DNA of 58,105 nt, taken from Algoriphagus marincola HL-49. Lineage in GTDB: Bacteria; Bacteroidota; Bacteroidia; Cytophagales; Cyclobacteriaceae. This document shows, piece by piece, positions 41,699-50,852 of this stretch; positions within the stretch are counted from its first letter, which is position 1, and every line of letters starts with the position of its first letter. The position numbers and the translations under genes were made by a program. The stretch lies in the NCBI GenBank assembly GCA_001314815.1, contig LJXT01000006.1:1-58105 (forward strand), in the 5' to 3' direction. Below the pieces are notes generated by a model that saw nothing but the letters and a program-made list of their open reading frames with translations, was not told where the DNA came from and did not search any database.

Positions 41699-42691
41699 TC
41701 AAGGAGTTTGAGAAGCTGCGGTAAATCGAATAATCTGATTTTTTTGAGGGGGTAGAGTCTGTAAGTAGCTGAATATGGCCTGTAGGTCTTCCTCTTTCAT
41801 GCCTGAATACATGATCCAAGGCATAATAGTATTAAAATCTCCTGGCTTCAGTTTTTCCTTTAAGAATGTTGAGTCTGAATACTGTTTGAAACGGTCTATG
41901 AACTGCTCTGAGGTCCAGTTACCAATTCCAGTTTCTGGATCTGAGGTAATATTGCTTGAAGTGACTTTGGAGCCATCAGGAAATAAAAAATCTCTTCCTC
42001 CCGCAAAAGCTTTATCGGGTAAAATCATTCCTTGTTCATTGACTTGCGTATGGCATTCGATGCAACCTGCTGCATTGACCAAATAGGCTCCGTAGGCTAC
42101 TTGATCAGAAGGATCTGGTTTTGTTTGAGGTTGTGCTTTTTGAGGAATGGTCTTTAAAATCAAATTGACTGGAAAGTCTGCTTCAGAATCAGGGATTTGA
42201 CTGGGGATAGGGTCTAAGGAACGGATATAGGCAATAATATCATAGATGTCTTCAGTGTCCATTTTTCCATAATACATGTATGGCATCAGGGGAAACATGG
42301 CTCGATCATCATGGGTAACGCCGGTGGTAATCACTCGGTAAAGTTCACCATCACTATATTGGGAGATGCCTGCAGGAGTGATGTTTTTTGCATAAAACAC
42401 ACCAGGAAATCCCATGGAATGATCAAATCGGTCGCCTCCTCTTCCTAAAGTGCCTGGTGTTGGGGGTCCTGAAAAATAGGAGAAATCACGGGCTGAATGA
42501 CAATCCATACAAACCGCGACATGGTTGGCCAAATAAGCTCCTCGCTCGATTCGATCCTGAGAATAGTCTAATGATAATTCCTCGGCAGGAGGGACAGATG
42601 GATAGCTGATTTGTAAATAGGAGAAAGCTATGAATAGTAAAATGATAACTGCTCCAATTATCATGGAGAAAATTTTCAATAGTTTTTTCAT
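41699..42691 (-). CDS. Diheme c-type cytochrome
   Basis: This 330-residue protein has an N-terminal membrane anchor or signal (about 5-25) and two heme-binding CxxCH motifs: CMDCH (61-65) and CIECH (210-214). Each half is a cytochrome c domain. It would carry electrons at the periplasmic face. The SoxB-like gene follows on the same strand after 163 bases. The partner enzyme is not identified. Confidence 0.88.
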   Translation of the reverse strand: MKKLLKIFSMIIGAVIILLFIAFSYLQISYPSVPPAEELSLDYSQDRIERGAYLANHVAVCMDCHSARDFSYFSGPPTPGTLGRGGDRFDHSMGFPGVFYAKNITPAGISQYSDGELYRVITTGVTHDDRAMFPLMPYMYYGKMDTEDIYDIIAYIRSLDPIPSQIPDSEADFPVNLILKTIPQKAQPQTKPDPSDQVAYGAYLVNAAGCIECHTQVNEQGMILPDKAFAGGRDFLFPDGSKVTSSNITSDPETGIGNWTSEQFIDRFKQYSDSTFLKEKLKPGDFNTIMPWIMYSGMKEEDLQAIFSYLQTLPPQKNQIIRFTAASQTP

Positions 42692-42906
42692 GATGCTGTA
42701 ACAGGTTGATTATAAGAAAAATACTATAAAAATTAATTAAATCAAATTATAAAAAGCTCCAAAAATTGACGTGTTTTTATCGATTAGACCAGATTTACAG
42801 CAAGACTTGGACTTGAATTTATCTTCATGTTTTGTGTCTGATTCTAATTAGGGTTATTTTTCATATCAATATCAAAACGAAACAACCAAAATTAAATCCA
42901 CTCTTA

Positions 42907-44331
42907 ATGAAGAAGTTCATACTTCCCTTACTGATACTGTCTCCGCTAGTTGCTTCGGCTCAAGAGTCATCGGTGATTCAAGAACTCGATTCAAAAACTG
43001 AACAGTACACCGAAATCGCCATGCAAATCTGGTCCAACCCAGAATTGGGATACCTTGAGACAGAAAGCTCGGCTTTGCATCAAAAAACTCTTGTCGAGGC
43101 TGGTTTTGATGTGCAGGCCGGAGTAGCAGGAATCCCTACCGCTTTTGTAGCAGAGTTTGGGTCAGGATCGCCCATAATCGGTATTATGGCTGAATTTGAC
43201 GCCTTGCCGGGTGTATCACAGAAGGCTTCTCCTTTTCAAGAGCCTGTCGTAGAGGGAGGTGCTGGACATGCATGTGGACACCATTTGTTTGGTACTGCCT
43301 CAGTAGCTGCTGGTATTGCCGTAAAAAACTGGTTAGACGCTAACGGAGGTCAAGGAACTATCCGTGTTTACGGAACACCAGCTGAAGAAGGTGGTGGAGG
43401 CAAGGTCTACATGGCTCGAGCTGGTTTGATGGATGATGTAGATGTCATGCTTCATTGGCATCCAAGCTCCCGAAATAATGCCGGAGCTAATTCCTCATTG
43501 GCAAATATTTCCACAAAGTTTCGATTCTATGGAGTCGCTTCTCATGCGGCAGCCGCTCCAGAGCGTGGAAAGTCCGCACTTGACGGAGTAGAGGCGATGA
43601 ATTTCATGGTTAATCTCATGCGTGAGCATGTGCCTCAGGAGACTCGAATGCACTATGTGATTACCCGTGGTGGAGAGGCACCCAATGTCGTACCGGCATT
43701 TGCGGAGTCTTATCACTACGTCCGTCATCCGGATGCTCAGGTGGTAAAGCTGATTTTTCAGAAAATGGTCGCGGCCGCTGAAGGTGCTGCTCAAGGCACA
43801 CAAACTACGATGGACTATGAGATTATCAATGGGGTGTACAATCTCATGCCCAATGAAACCCTCGCTCGGGTGATGCATAAGAATTTGGAAATCATTGGGG
43901 GTGTTCAATACAGCGAGGAGGATAAGGAGTTTGCAGAAGAACTAATCAAGAGCTACCCAGATTTATCAATCAATCCGGCAGAAGACGCGATGAAAATCGA
44001 TCTATTTATGGTGCGGGAAACTGGAACAGGAGGGTCAACCGATGTAGGGGATGTAAGTTGGTTGGTTCCCACAGCTGGATTGGGAGTTGCCACATGGGTG
44101 CCCGGGACAAGTGCTCACACCTGGCAGGCCGTGGCAGCTGGCGGAACCTCCATCGGTGCGAAGGGCATGATGGTTGCTGCAAAAACATTAGCCTTGACCG
44201 CTTTGGATGTATTCCAAAATCCAGAAATCGCCATCAAGGCAAAGGAAGAATTGAACAAACGCCGAGGTGCCGATTTCAAATACGAAGCTTTGGTAGGTAA
44301 TCGAGAGGCGCCGTTAGACTATAGGAAGTGA
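42907..44331 (+). CDS. M20-family amidohydrolase, exported
   Basis: This 474-residue protein has a Sec signal (KKFILPLLILSPLVASAQ) and the M20D motifs AEFDALPG, GHACGHHLFG and GTPAEEGGGG; a dimerisation domain follows. Relatives include aminobenzoyl-glutamate hydrolase subunit AbgB and N-acyl amino acid amidohydrolases. ATG 42907 is chosen because the signal peptide begins there. Its stop overlaps the next start (GTGA) by 4 bases. Substrate unknown. Confidence 0.9.
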   Translation: MKKFILPLLILSPLVASAQESSVIQELDSKTEQYTEIAMQIWSNPELGYLETESSALHQKTLVEAGFDVQAGVAGIPTAFVAEFGSGSPIIGIMAEFDALPGVSQKASPFQEPVVEGGAGHACGHHLFGTASVAAGIAVKNWLDANGGQGTIRVYGTPAEEGGGGKVYMARAGLMDDVDVMLHWHPSSRNNAGANSSLANISTKFRFYGVASHAAAAPERGKSALDGVEAMNFMVNLMREHVPQETRMHYVITRGGEAPNVVPAFAESYHYVRHPDAQVVKLIFQKMVAAAEGAAQGTQTTMDYEIINGVYNLMPNETLARVMHKNLEIIGGVQYSEEDKEFAEELIKSYPDLSINPAEDAMKIDLFMVRETGTGGSTDVGDVSWLVPTAGLGVATWVPGTSAHTWQAVAAGGTSIGAKGMMVAAKTLALTALDVFQNPEIAIKAKEELNKRRGADFKYEALVGNREAPLDYRK

Positions 44332-46664
44332 ACCTTTCTAGGATTTCCTTACCAATAATTATTCTGATAGGCATCCTTGCGGGGATGCCTTTGTCTTCAT
44401 TTTGCCAAGAATCAGATGAAGATAGAATCAAGATAGGACTCGTATTAAGTGGTGGAGGAGCAAAGGGAATAGCTCATGTAGGAATCATCCGAGCGATGGA
44501 AGAGGCAGGTATCAGGCCAGACTATGTAGTTGGTACCAGTATGGGTTCCGTCGTAGGCGGTCTTTACGCTTTGGGTTACAGTGCCGACCAATTGGAGGAA
44601 ATCATTCGATCTATTGACTGGGATTTGATTATTTCAAACCGGGTTGATTTCAAGGATATTTCCTTCGAAGAGAAAGAATACTATAATCGGTACTTGTTAG
44701 AAATCCCCCTAGAAAACTGGAAGCCGTCAGTTCCATCCGGCCTAATTGAGGGGCAAGTGCTTTCTGAAGTCCTTCATTATTATTCTTGGCCTTCCAATAC
44801 CTATGACTCATTTGATGAGTTTCCGATACCTTTTAGGTGTATTGCCACTGATATCAAGGGAGGTCGCCCCGTGATTTTTAAGGATGGATATTTGCATGAT
44901 GCTATACGATCCAGCATTGCAATCCCGACGGCTTTTACAGCATTCGAATTTGATACGACCGCTGTGGTAGATGGTGGCATAGTTGATAATTTTCCGGTGG
45001 ATGTGGTTAGGGAAATGGGAGCAGACTTTGTGATTGGAGTCAATGTCAGTGATGAAGATTTTTTAGACTTTGATGACCTAAAAGGATTTGCGGCAATACT
45101 CACACAGCTAGCCATGGCCGAGTCTCTTAGACTGACCAAAAAGAATATCGACCAAACAGATCTTTACATTAAACCAGATTTGGGACCTTATTCCACAGGA
45201 AGTTTTGGAGCCTATGAAGCTATTTTAAAACTTGGTGACGAGACAGGTCAGTTGTACTTGGCTGATTTTCAGGTTGTGGCTGATAGTTTGAATTTGCCTC
45301 CAATAGAAAAGTATTCAACTCCGGATAATCGTTCGGTTCGTTTGAGCGAGATTGAAATAAAGGGAAATAGTCTCTTTTCGGATTCCTTTATCAAATCAAA
45401 ACTAGACTTAGATCCTGGAGATACGATCACTCCATCCATGGCTAAAGAGTCGATTAGACATGTATTTGGATCCAATGGATTTTACAAAGTAGACTACTCC
45501 CTCAATAAGGCTCAAAATGGAGACTACAAAATGGTCGTTCGTACCAAAGAGAAACCCTCCCATACACTTTCGACCTCACTCCATTACGATAATATTTTTT
45601 CAGCAGGCCTGCTATTTAATCTTACCATTAGAAATTGGATAGGGAATTCCTCAAGGGCAGTCATCCTTACTGATATATCTAGAAATCCAAAAATCAGGTT
45701 TGACTACTACAAATACCTTGGCCAAGAAAAAAAGGTCCTTTTCAACTTTCGGTCTGATTATATCAGGCAAGAATTTCCCAGCTATGAAAATGGCAGGCCC
45801 AGTCAGCTAAACATCATTCGTAATTCACGTGTGGAAGCACAGTTGATGACAGTAAATTCATTGAAAGAATCCTGGTCATTGGGAGGAGTGTATGATCTGC
45901 AAAGGTCTAGGATTCTGTTTAATGCTTCGATTCCTGCTGATATTCGCAATTCCTCCGACCGCTATTTTAGTGTTAGGGCACGGTACTACAGAAATAGTCA
46001 AAATGATAGAAACTTTCCAACCAAAGGAGCTGAAGGGCTATTGGAGGTTAATTACCGTTTTGATACAAAGCTTTCGATTAATTTGCGTTCAGGAGTAGAT
46101 ACCTTATTCTTGGAATTAGATACTGGAAATGAACTGCCAATTCCCAAAGATGATTTAGATGCCTTAGTAAATCTCTTTATTCCCAATCCTTATTTTACAG
46201 TTTATGGCAGGTATTCAAAATACTTCAGTCTTAACTCAAAAATTCAGCTACAACCTCAAGGGGTTTTGGGTGGGGTTCTTTCTAATGAAACTGCTTTGAA
46301 GCTATTTCGAGAATACCTAATCGGAGGATATCAGACGGTGCGCTTTGGAGACACCCAACTATATGGATTGAATTATGGTGAAATTTCAACTCCGAACTTT
46401 GCCAAGCTTGGGCTGGTCTTGCAATATTTGCCAGTCAAAAAGCTATACCTGCGTTCAGGATTGAATTTTCTCGGCTATTCAGAACATGTTCCATTCACTG
46501 ATTGGGGAAATATCAAAGGGCAGTCGCTATGGGGTTATGGGGTCGATGCCTCCTACCAGTCTATTTTGGGGCCGATTACATTAGGTGTTGGGTCTAATTC
46601 CTTAGATGAAAAAATCAGATTCCATCTATCCTTGGGGCTATCCTTCAATTTTACAGACCGATGA
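44328..46664 (+). CDS. Patatin-like phospholipase fused to an outer-membrane beta-barrel
   Basis: This 778-residue protein has a signal peptide, a patatin domain with GGGAKG (42-47), Ser71 in GTSMG and the catalytic Asp in VVDGGIVDNF, a POTRA-like segment near residue 340 (LSEIEIKGNSLF) and a C-terminal beta-strand-rich part ending in LSLGLSFNFTDR, typical of outer-membrane barrels. This matches the PlpD-type layout, in which a barrel carries a lipase. The start is GTG at 44328, overlapping the previous stop by 4 bases. Confidence 0.9.
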   Translation: MNLSRISLPIIILIGILAGMPLSSFCQESDEDRIKIGLVLSGGGAKGIAHVGIIRAMEEAGIRPDYVVGTSMGSVVGGLYALGYSADQLEEIIRSIDWDLIISNRVDFKDISFEEKEYYNRYLLEIPLENWKPSVPSGLIEGQVLSEVLHYYSWPSNTYDSFDEFPIPFRCIATDIKGGRPVIFKDGYLHDAIRSSIAIPTAFTAFEFDTTAVVDGGIVDNFPVDVVREMGADFVIGVNVSDEDFLDFDDLKGFAAILTQLAMAESLRLTKKNIDQTDLYIKPDLGPYSTGSFGAYEAILKLGDETGQLYLADFQVVADSLNLPPIEKYSTPDNRSVRLSEIEIKGNSLFSDSFIKSKLDLDPGDTITPSMAKESIRHVFGSNGFYKVDYSLNKAQNGDYKMVVRTKEKPSHTLSTSLHYDNIFSAGLLFNLTIRNWIGNSSRAVILTDISRNPKIRFDYYKYLGQEKKVLFNFRSDYIRQEFPSYENGRPSQLNIIRNSRVEAQLMTVNSLKESWSLGGVYDLQRSRILFNASIPADIRNSSDRYFSVRARYYRNSQNDRNFPTKGAEGLLEVNYRFDTKLSINLRSGVDTLFLELDTGNELPIPKDDLDALVNLFIPNPYFTVYGRYSKYFSLNSKIQLQPQGVLGGVLSNETALKLFREYLIGGYQTVRFGDTQLYGLNYGEISTPNFAKLGLVLQYLPVKKLYLRSGLNFLGYSEHVPFTDWGNIKGQSLWGYGVDASYQSILGPITLGVGSNSLDEKIRFHLSLGLSFNFTDR

Positions 46665-46731
46665 TGGATTTTTTGAAATTCTCCGAGGAAGGGTCGTGAA
46701 AAAACTCTAATTTATCCCAAAATAGAAGCCC

Positions 46732-47268
46732 ATGGACCGTAGGAAATCGCTAAAAATATTAGGTGCCGGAGGAGTAGGCATAGCAGGGTTGATCCTAGTT
46801 GATTGGAAATGGCAGTTGGCGGATCAACTCACCCATCAAGGTTTTTTTAGCTACAAGCAAGAGAAATTAATCAGCGCAGTAGCGGATACCCTCATACCTG
46901 AAGGCATTCCGGCGATTGCTCCTGAAAATGCACAGCCGATCGGTGCGCTCAGTACGGGAACTGATAAGTTTTTATTGCGTCTTTTTGAGCATTGCTATGA
47001 AAGTGAAGATCAGGAGATAATCAAAAGAGGACTTGATCATTTAGGAAAGTTGGAGTTCCTGAGCTCGAATCAAAAAACAAGAGAAGAGCTTCTCCTCAGT
47101 ATGTCTAATTCGGAAAACGAGAAGGATCAGCGATTCTTTCAACTGATGAAATCACAAACGATCTATGGATTTACCACCGTGAGAGAAGTCATGGTGGATT
47201 ATCATGGGTACAAGGTAGCTGCTGGAGGTTTCAAAGGTTGTGTGCCTGCCAAAGAAGGATTAGTTTAA
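46732..47268 (+). CDS. Gluconate 2-dehydrogenase subunit 3 family protein
   Basis: This 178-residue protein starts MDRRKSLKILGAGGVGIAGL, a short Tat-like signal, and has the family pattern LISAVADTLIPEG and FFQLMKSQTIYGFTTVREV. In complete systems subunit 3 assists export and assembly of a GMC-type flavoprotein dehydrogenase. No GMC gene adjoins it, so it is an orphan here. It stands alone, with short gaps on both sides. Confidence 0.85.
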   Translation: MDRRKSLKILGAGGVGIAGLILVDWKWQLADQLTHQGFFSYKQEKLISAVADTLIPEGIPAIAPENAQPIGALSTGTDKFLLRLFEHCYESEDQEIIKRGLDHLGKLEFLSSNQKTREELLLSMSNSENEKDQRFFQLMKSQTIYGFTTVREVMVDYHGYKVAAGGFKGCVPAKEGLV

Positions 47269-47278
47269 TTTTCACGAT

Positions 47279-47385
47279 ATGAAATCGAGCATTTAGCAAT
47301 CGGTATACGATAGTATGATTGTAAATGCGACCTGCCTACCGCAGGCAGGGATTCCATGTGACCTTTAAGAAAAAATTATAAATAC
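47279..47385 (+). repeat. Shared upstream element, copy 2 (before the TMEM220 gene)
   Basis: It runs from ATGAAATCGAGC to the base before the start codon. The block 47315-47385, including CCTGCCTACCGCAGGCAGG and GGGATTCCATGTGACC, is nearly identical to the reverse complement of 39611-39682 before the acylase gene. Confidence 0.8.
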
Positions 47386-47748
47386 ATGAAATTCTGGAAA
47401 TATTTCTATGGCTTTTGGATAGTGGCTTTTGCATTATTCTCCTATTGGCAGTTCAACGATCCTGACCCTGAGGTTTGGGTGAGTGTGTATGCAGTCGCAA
47501 TTATTTTCTGTTTAATGGGCATTAGAGGGATCTTCCCTAGGTATCCTTTGACTATCGTTGTCATAGCCTGTTTTGTTGGAGCTATTTACTTTTGGCCTGA
47601 GTCCGTATCGGGTTGGATTGGTCAAGAAATCGAACAAGGAGACCTTACCATGAAAACTCCTGAAATGGAAGAAGGGCGAGAGTCTTTTGGATTATTGATT
47701 GTAGCCTTAGTGATGCTTCCGGGATTAATCCGGTCTTGGAAGAAATAA
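47386..47748 (+). CDS. TMEM220-family membrane protein
   Basis: This 120-residue protein begins MKFWKYFYGFWIVAFALFSY and has QFNDPDPEVWVSVYAVAI, the TMEM220 signature, and four hydrophobic segments ending near the C terminus (ESFGLLIVALVMLPGLI). The family's function is unknown. It is expressed from the shared upstream element and ends at a strong terminator. Confidence 0.87.
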   Translation: MKFWKYFYGFWIVAFALFSYWQFNDPDPEVWVSVYAVAIIFCLMGIRGIFPRYPLTIVVIACFVGAIYFWPESVSGWIGQEIEQGDLTMKTPEMEEGRESFGLLIVALVMLPGLIRSWKK

Positions 47749-47753
47749 AACAT

Positions 47754-47786
47754 AAAAGCTGGCCAGATTTTAATTGGCCAGCTTTT
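47754..47786. terminator. Bidirectional terminator between TMEM220 and pntB
   Basis: AAAAGCTGGCCA (47754-47765) and TGGCCAGCTTTT (47775-47786) are exact inverse complements with a 9-base loop, followed by T residues on both strands. Confidence 0.88.
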
Positions 47787-47787
47787 T

Positions 47788-49200
47788 TTATAAGTTTTTA
47801 AGCTCTGCTATCAGCTTTTCAAGCGAATCTTTTGCATCTCCAAATAGCATTCGGTTTTTCGGGTGGAAGAATAGTTCGTTTTCAATCCCCGCATAGCCCT
47901 TACCCATGGAGCGTTTCAGTACAATGATATTTTTAGCATTCCAGACTTTGACAACTGGCATTCCATAAATAGGACTGGAAGGGTCATTTTCAGCAGCAGG
48001 GTTGACGACATCATTGGCTCCAATGACCAAGACCACATCAGTACTTCCCATATCTTCATTGGCATCCTCCATTTCCAAAAGCTTAGGATAGGGGACATCT
48101 GCTTCGGCTAGAAGCACATTCATGTGGCCAGGCATTCTACCTGCTACCGGGTGGATGGCATAGTTTAAGTCAACTCCCTTGTCTTCCAGTATTTTTTCCA
48201 AGTTGTGGACCGTATGTTGAGCCTGTGCTACTGCCAAACCATAGCCGGGCACAACACTTACTTTATTGGCATAGGCAAGTAGAATCGCTGCATCTGTTAC
48301 ACTGATTTCTTTGATTGTTCCCTGCTCACCAGATTGGGTACTTGCAGCCCCACCACCTCCAAATGACCCGATAATCACATTGGTAAGGGATCTGTTCATG
48401 GCAGTACACATCAACACAGTTAAGATCGTTCCAGCTGATCCCACCAAAATACCACCGGTAAGCATGGCCTGATTTCCATAAAGAAAGCCTCCAAAGGCAG
48501 CGGCCATTCCTGTGAAACTGTTCAAAAGGGAGATCACAACCGGCATATCTGCACCGCCAATTGGCATCACAAATAATACTCCGTACAATAAGGAAAGGAT
48601 AAGCAGTGTGTACATCAGCGGCATGCTCAAGTGTCCTGAAAAAGCTAAATATCCCGCCAATCCAAAAATTGCGACTAGCAAACCTATGTTGATGATTTGA
48701 CCTGCTGGGAGTGCTTTATCTGCTATTTTTCCTTCTAGTTTCCCATAGGCGATCATAGAACCTGAGAAGGATACCGAGCCAATAATCAATCCTAGTAAAA
48801 TCACGATTAGCATTCCTGCTGAGATTTCCCCTCCGTGCCGCAGGTGATCAAATTCCACCAAGGAAATTACCCCCGCACAGGCACCACCCATCCCGTTGAA
48901 GAAGGAGACCATTTGAGGCATGGCGGTCATCTTCACTTTGATGGCCATGCGCATGCCTATTACTGTCCCAATTACTAATCCAGCTAAAATCAAGCTGTAA
49001 TTGAGCCATTTATCGGCGGAAAACTCTTCTTTGAATAAGATGGTCGCTGCAATGGCAAGTCCCATTCCGTATCCGGCAATCAGGTTGCCTTTGCGTGCTT
49101 TGTCTGGGCTGGAGAGCATCTTAAGTCCCAAGATAAAAGTGACCGATGCAACAATATATGAGAGCTCCAGGATGCTAAGTCCAAGTATAGTTGTATTCAT
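47788..49200 (-). CDS. pntB: NAD(P) transhydrogenase subunit beta
   Basis: This 470-residue protein has about eight or nine membrane helices in its first 280 residues and the NADP-binding domain III at the C terminus (VPGYGLAVAQAQHTV, HPVAGRMPGHMNVLLAEA, VIGANDVVNPAAEND). It couples proton flow to hydride transfer from NADH to NADP. ATG 49200 is chosen; an in-frame start at 49260 lies inside the upstream gene. It begins one base after the pntAB stop. Confidence 0.96.
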   Translation of the reverse strand: MNTTILGLSILELSYIVASVTFILGLKMLSSPDKARKGNLIAGYGMGLAIAATILFKEEFSADKWLNYSLILAGLVIGTVIGMRMAIKVKMTAMPQMVSFFNGMGGACAGVISLVEFDHLRHGGEISAGMLIVILLGLIIGSVSFSGSMIAYGKLEGKIADKALPAGQIINIGLLVAIFGLAGYLAFSGHLSMPLMYTLLILSLLYGVLFVMPIGGADMPVVISLLNSFTGMAAAFGGFLYGNQAMLTGGILVGSAGTILTVLMCTAMNRSLTNVIIGSFGGGGAASTQSGEQGTIKEISVTDAAILLAYANKVSVVPGYGLAVAQAQHTVHNLEKILEDKGVDLNYAIHPVAGRMPGHMNVLLAEADVPYPKLLEMEDANEDMGSTDVVLVIGANDVVNPAAENDPSSPIYGMPVVKVWNAKNIIVLKRSMGKGYAGIENELFFHPKNRMLFGDAKDSLEKLIAELKNL

Positions 49201-49201
49201 A

Positions 49202-49513
49202 TTACTTGGCTTTTTTCTTAAACATTTCCAACATCCGGTTGGTGACCACAAAACCACCAACTACATTCAAGGTCCCCAGAATCACAGCTAGAAACCCTAA
49301 AATCAATGCATAATAATTGCTAGGATCGGCTTGAAGCATAATGATAATGGAGCCGATAATGACTACGCCGTGGATGGCGTTAGCCCCGGACATCAGTGGA
49401 GTGTGCAATACCGCGGGGACATTGGAAATCACCTCGATACCGAGGAAAATCGAAACGATGATCAGAAAGATAAACTCTCTGTTTTCATAAAATAAACTCA
49501 GTATTTCTTCCAT
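49202..49513 (-). CDS. pntAB: NAD(P) transhydrogenase subunit alpha part 2
   Basis: This 103-residue protein has three membrane helices (LIIVSIFLGIEVISNVPAVL, HGVVIIGSIIIML, ALILGFLAVILGTLNVVGGF) and matches the membrane part of the alpha subunit, encoded separately as in Rhodospirillum and many Bacteroidota. It follows pntAA by 3 bases and precedes pntB by one base, so the three genes form one operon. Confidence 0.94.
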   Translation of the reverse strand: MEEILSLFYENREFIFLIIVSIFLGIEVISNVPAVLHTPLMSGANAIHGVVIIGSIIIMLQADPSNYYALILGFLAVILGTLNVVGGFVVTNRMLEMFKKKAK

Positions 49514-49516
49514 TTA

Positions 49517-50653
49517 TCAATTGATTTCGGATGGGTAAAGGATATTTTTGACGCGTTCGCTTCGGATTTCTCCTTGATGTGTCACGCAGGTATTTTGTAC
49601 AATGTCATCTTCCCAATTCAGCATGAGTTCGCCTTCCTTACCGATGATGAGTTTAAGGAAATTCACCATGTTTTTGCCATACATCTTACTGGCATCCATG
49701 GGCATAGTTCCCGGCAAATTCGAATCACCGATAATGGTAACCCCATGTTTTTCGATGATTTGATTATTCTCGGTAAGTGCACAATTCCCACCTGTGGAGG
49801 CAGCAAGATCTACAATTACTGATCCGGGTGCCATTTCCTCCACGGTGTCTTTGGTGATTAAGACAGGAGCCTTTCTTCCGGGGATTTGAGCTGTGCAAAT
49901 GATAATGTTCGATTTCTTGGCATGCTCTTGAATGAGCGCCTGCTGCTTGGCTTTGTATTCCTCACTTTGCTCCACGGCATATCCTCCCGCACTCGCTTCA
50001 TCTTTGGCTCCTTCCACTTTGACGAATTTTGCACCGAGACTTTTCACTTCTTCTTCCGCTGCCGCCCGCACATCGAAGGCCTCCACTACTGCGCCCAATC
50101 TTCGTGCGGAGGCTATCGCTTGAAGCCCAGCCACTCCGGCTCCGAGTATCAAGACTTTGGAAGGAATAATGCTACCTGCAGCTGTCATAAACATGGGAAA
50201 AAATCTAGGCGAATGGCTAGCTGCCATCAGTACTGCCTTGTAGCCTGCTACCGTGGCCATAGAAGATAGGACATCCATCGCCTGAGCTCTGGTCGTACGA
50301 GGAACATTGTCCATGGAGAAGCTGGTGATTTTTTTGTCCAAAAAGCGTTCTACTAGCTCCTTGTTGGATAATGGCTGGAAAAGGCATACAAGGACCTGCC
50401 CATCTTTGAGGGAATGTTGCTCCTCCTCAGTAGGGGGTTGTATTCCTAGAATTAAGTCTGCCTGAAGTACTCCACCGCGGGAATGGATACTTGCTCCTAT
50501 ATCCTCATAATCTTTGTCTGAGGCATAGGCTCTTTCACCTGCACGACTTTCTACGATTATTTTTACATGTAACTGAATGAGGGTTTTTACACTTTCTGGC
50601 AGAAGTGCGACCCGATTTTCCCCCTCGGGTTCTTTCAAAAGGCCAATGGTCAT
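49517..50653 (-). CDS. pntAA: NAD(P) transhydrogenase subunit alpha part 1
   Basis: This 378-residue soluble domain I binds NAD(H). It has GLLKEPEGENRVALLPES, RAQAMDVLSSMATVAGYKAV (near the dimer interface) and the Rossmann GAGVAGLQAIASARRLGAVV. It is the first gene of the pntAA-pntAB-pntB operon. ATG 50653 is chosen over an in-frame TTG at 50659. The divergent gap to the SDR gene holds the direct repeats at 50772-50801. Confidence 0.95.
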   Translation of the reverse strand: MTIGLLKEPEGENRVALLPESVKTLIQLHVKIIVESRAGERAYASDKDYEDIGASIHSRGGVLQADLILGIQPPTEEEQHSLKDGQVLVCLFQPLSNKELVERFLDKKITSFSMDNVPRTTRAQAMDVLSSMATVAGYKAVLMAASHSPRFFPMFMTAAGSIIPSKVLILGAGVAGLQAIASARRLGAVVEAFDVRAAAEEEVKSLGAKFVKVEGAKDEASAGGYAVEQSEEYKAKQQALIQEHAKKSNIIICTAQIPGRKAPVLITKDTVEEMAPGSVIVDLAASTGGNCALTENNQIIEKHGVTIIGDSNLPGTMPMDASKMYGKNMVNFLKLIIGKEGELMLNWEDDIVQNTCVTHQGEIRSERVKNILYPSEIN

Positions 50654-50771
50654 GGACAAGTAATTAAATCTGAATTAGCTAAAGTTAAAAGTTTATTTGT
50701 CAAATGAAAATCATCTGAATCAGCAAATCGTTTAAGAGTAGCAAAATTGATTGTCAACGACTTATTCTCTG

Positions 50772-50801
50772 ATATGTATACATACATCAGCAATATGTAT
50801 A
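50772..50801. promoter_or_regulatory. Direct repeat ATATGTATA, candidate AraC-type operator
   Basis: ATATGTATA occurs at 50772-50780 and 50793-50801, 21 bases start to start, two helical turns. The first copy is part of the palindrome TATGTATACATA. They lie 52 bases before the SDR-AraC-MBL operon. Confidence 0.45.
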
Positions 50802-50852
50802 ATTTGATTAATCAGGTATATCAGAGCTTTGTACCTATTAAAAAAAACTGAA

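Noticed and set aside
49201-49260. Extended start of pntB
   Set aside because: The extra residues lie inside the pntAB coding region in another frame and match no transhydrogenase N terminus.
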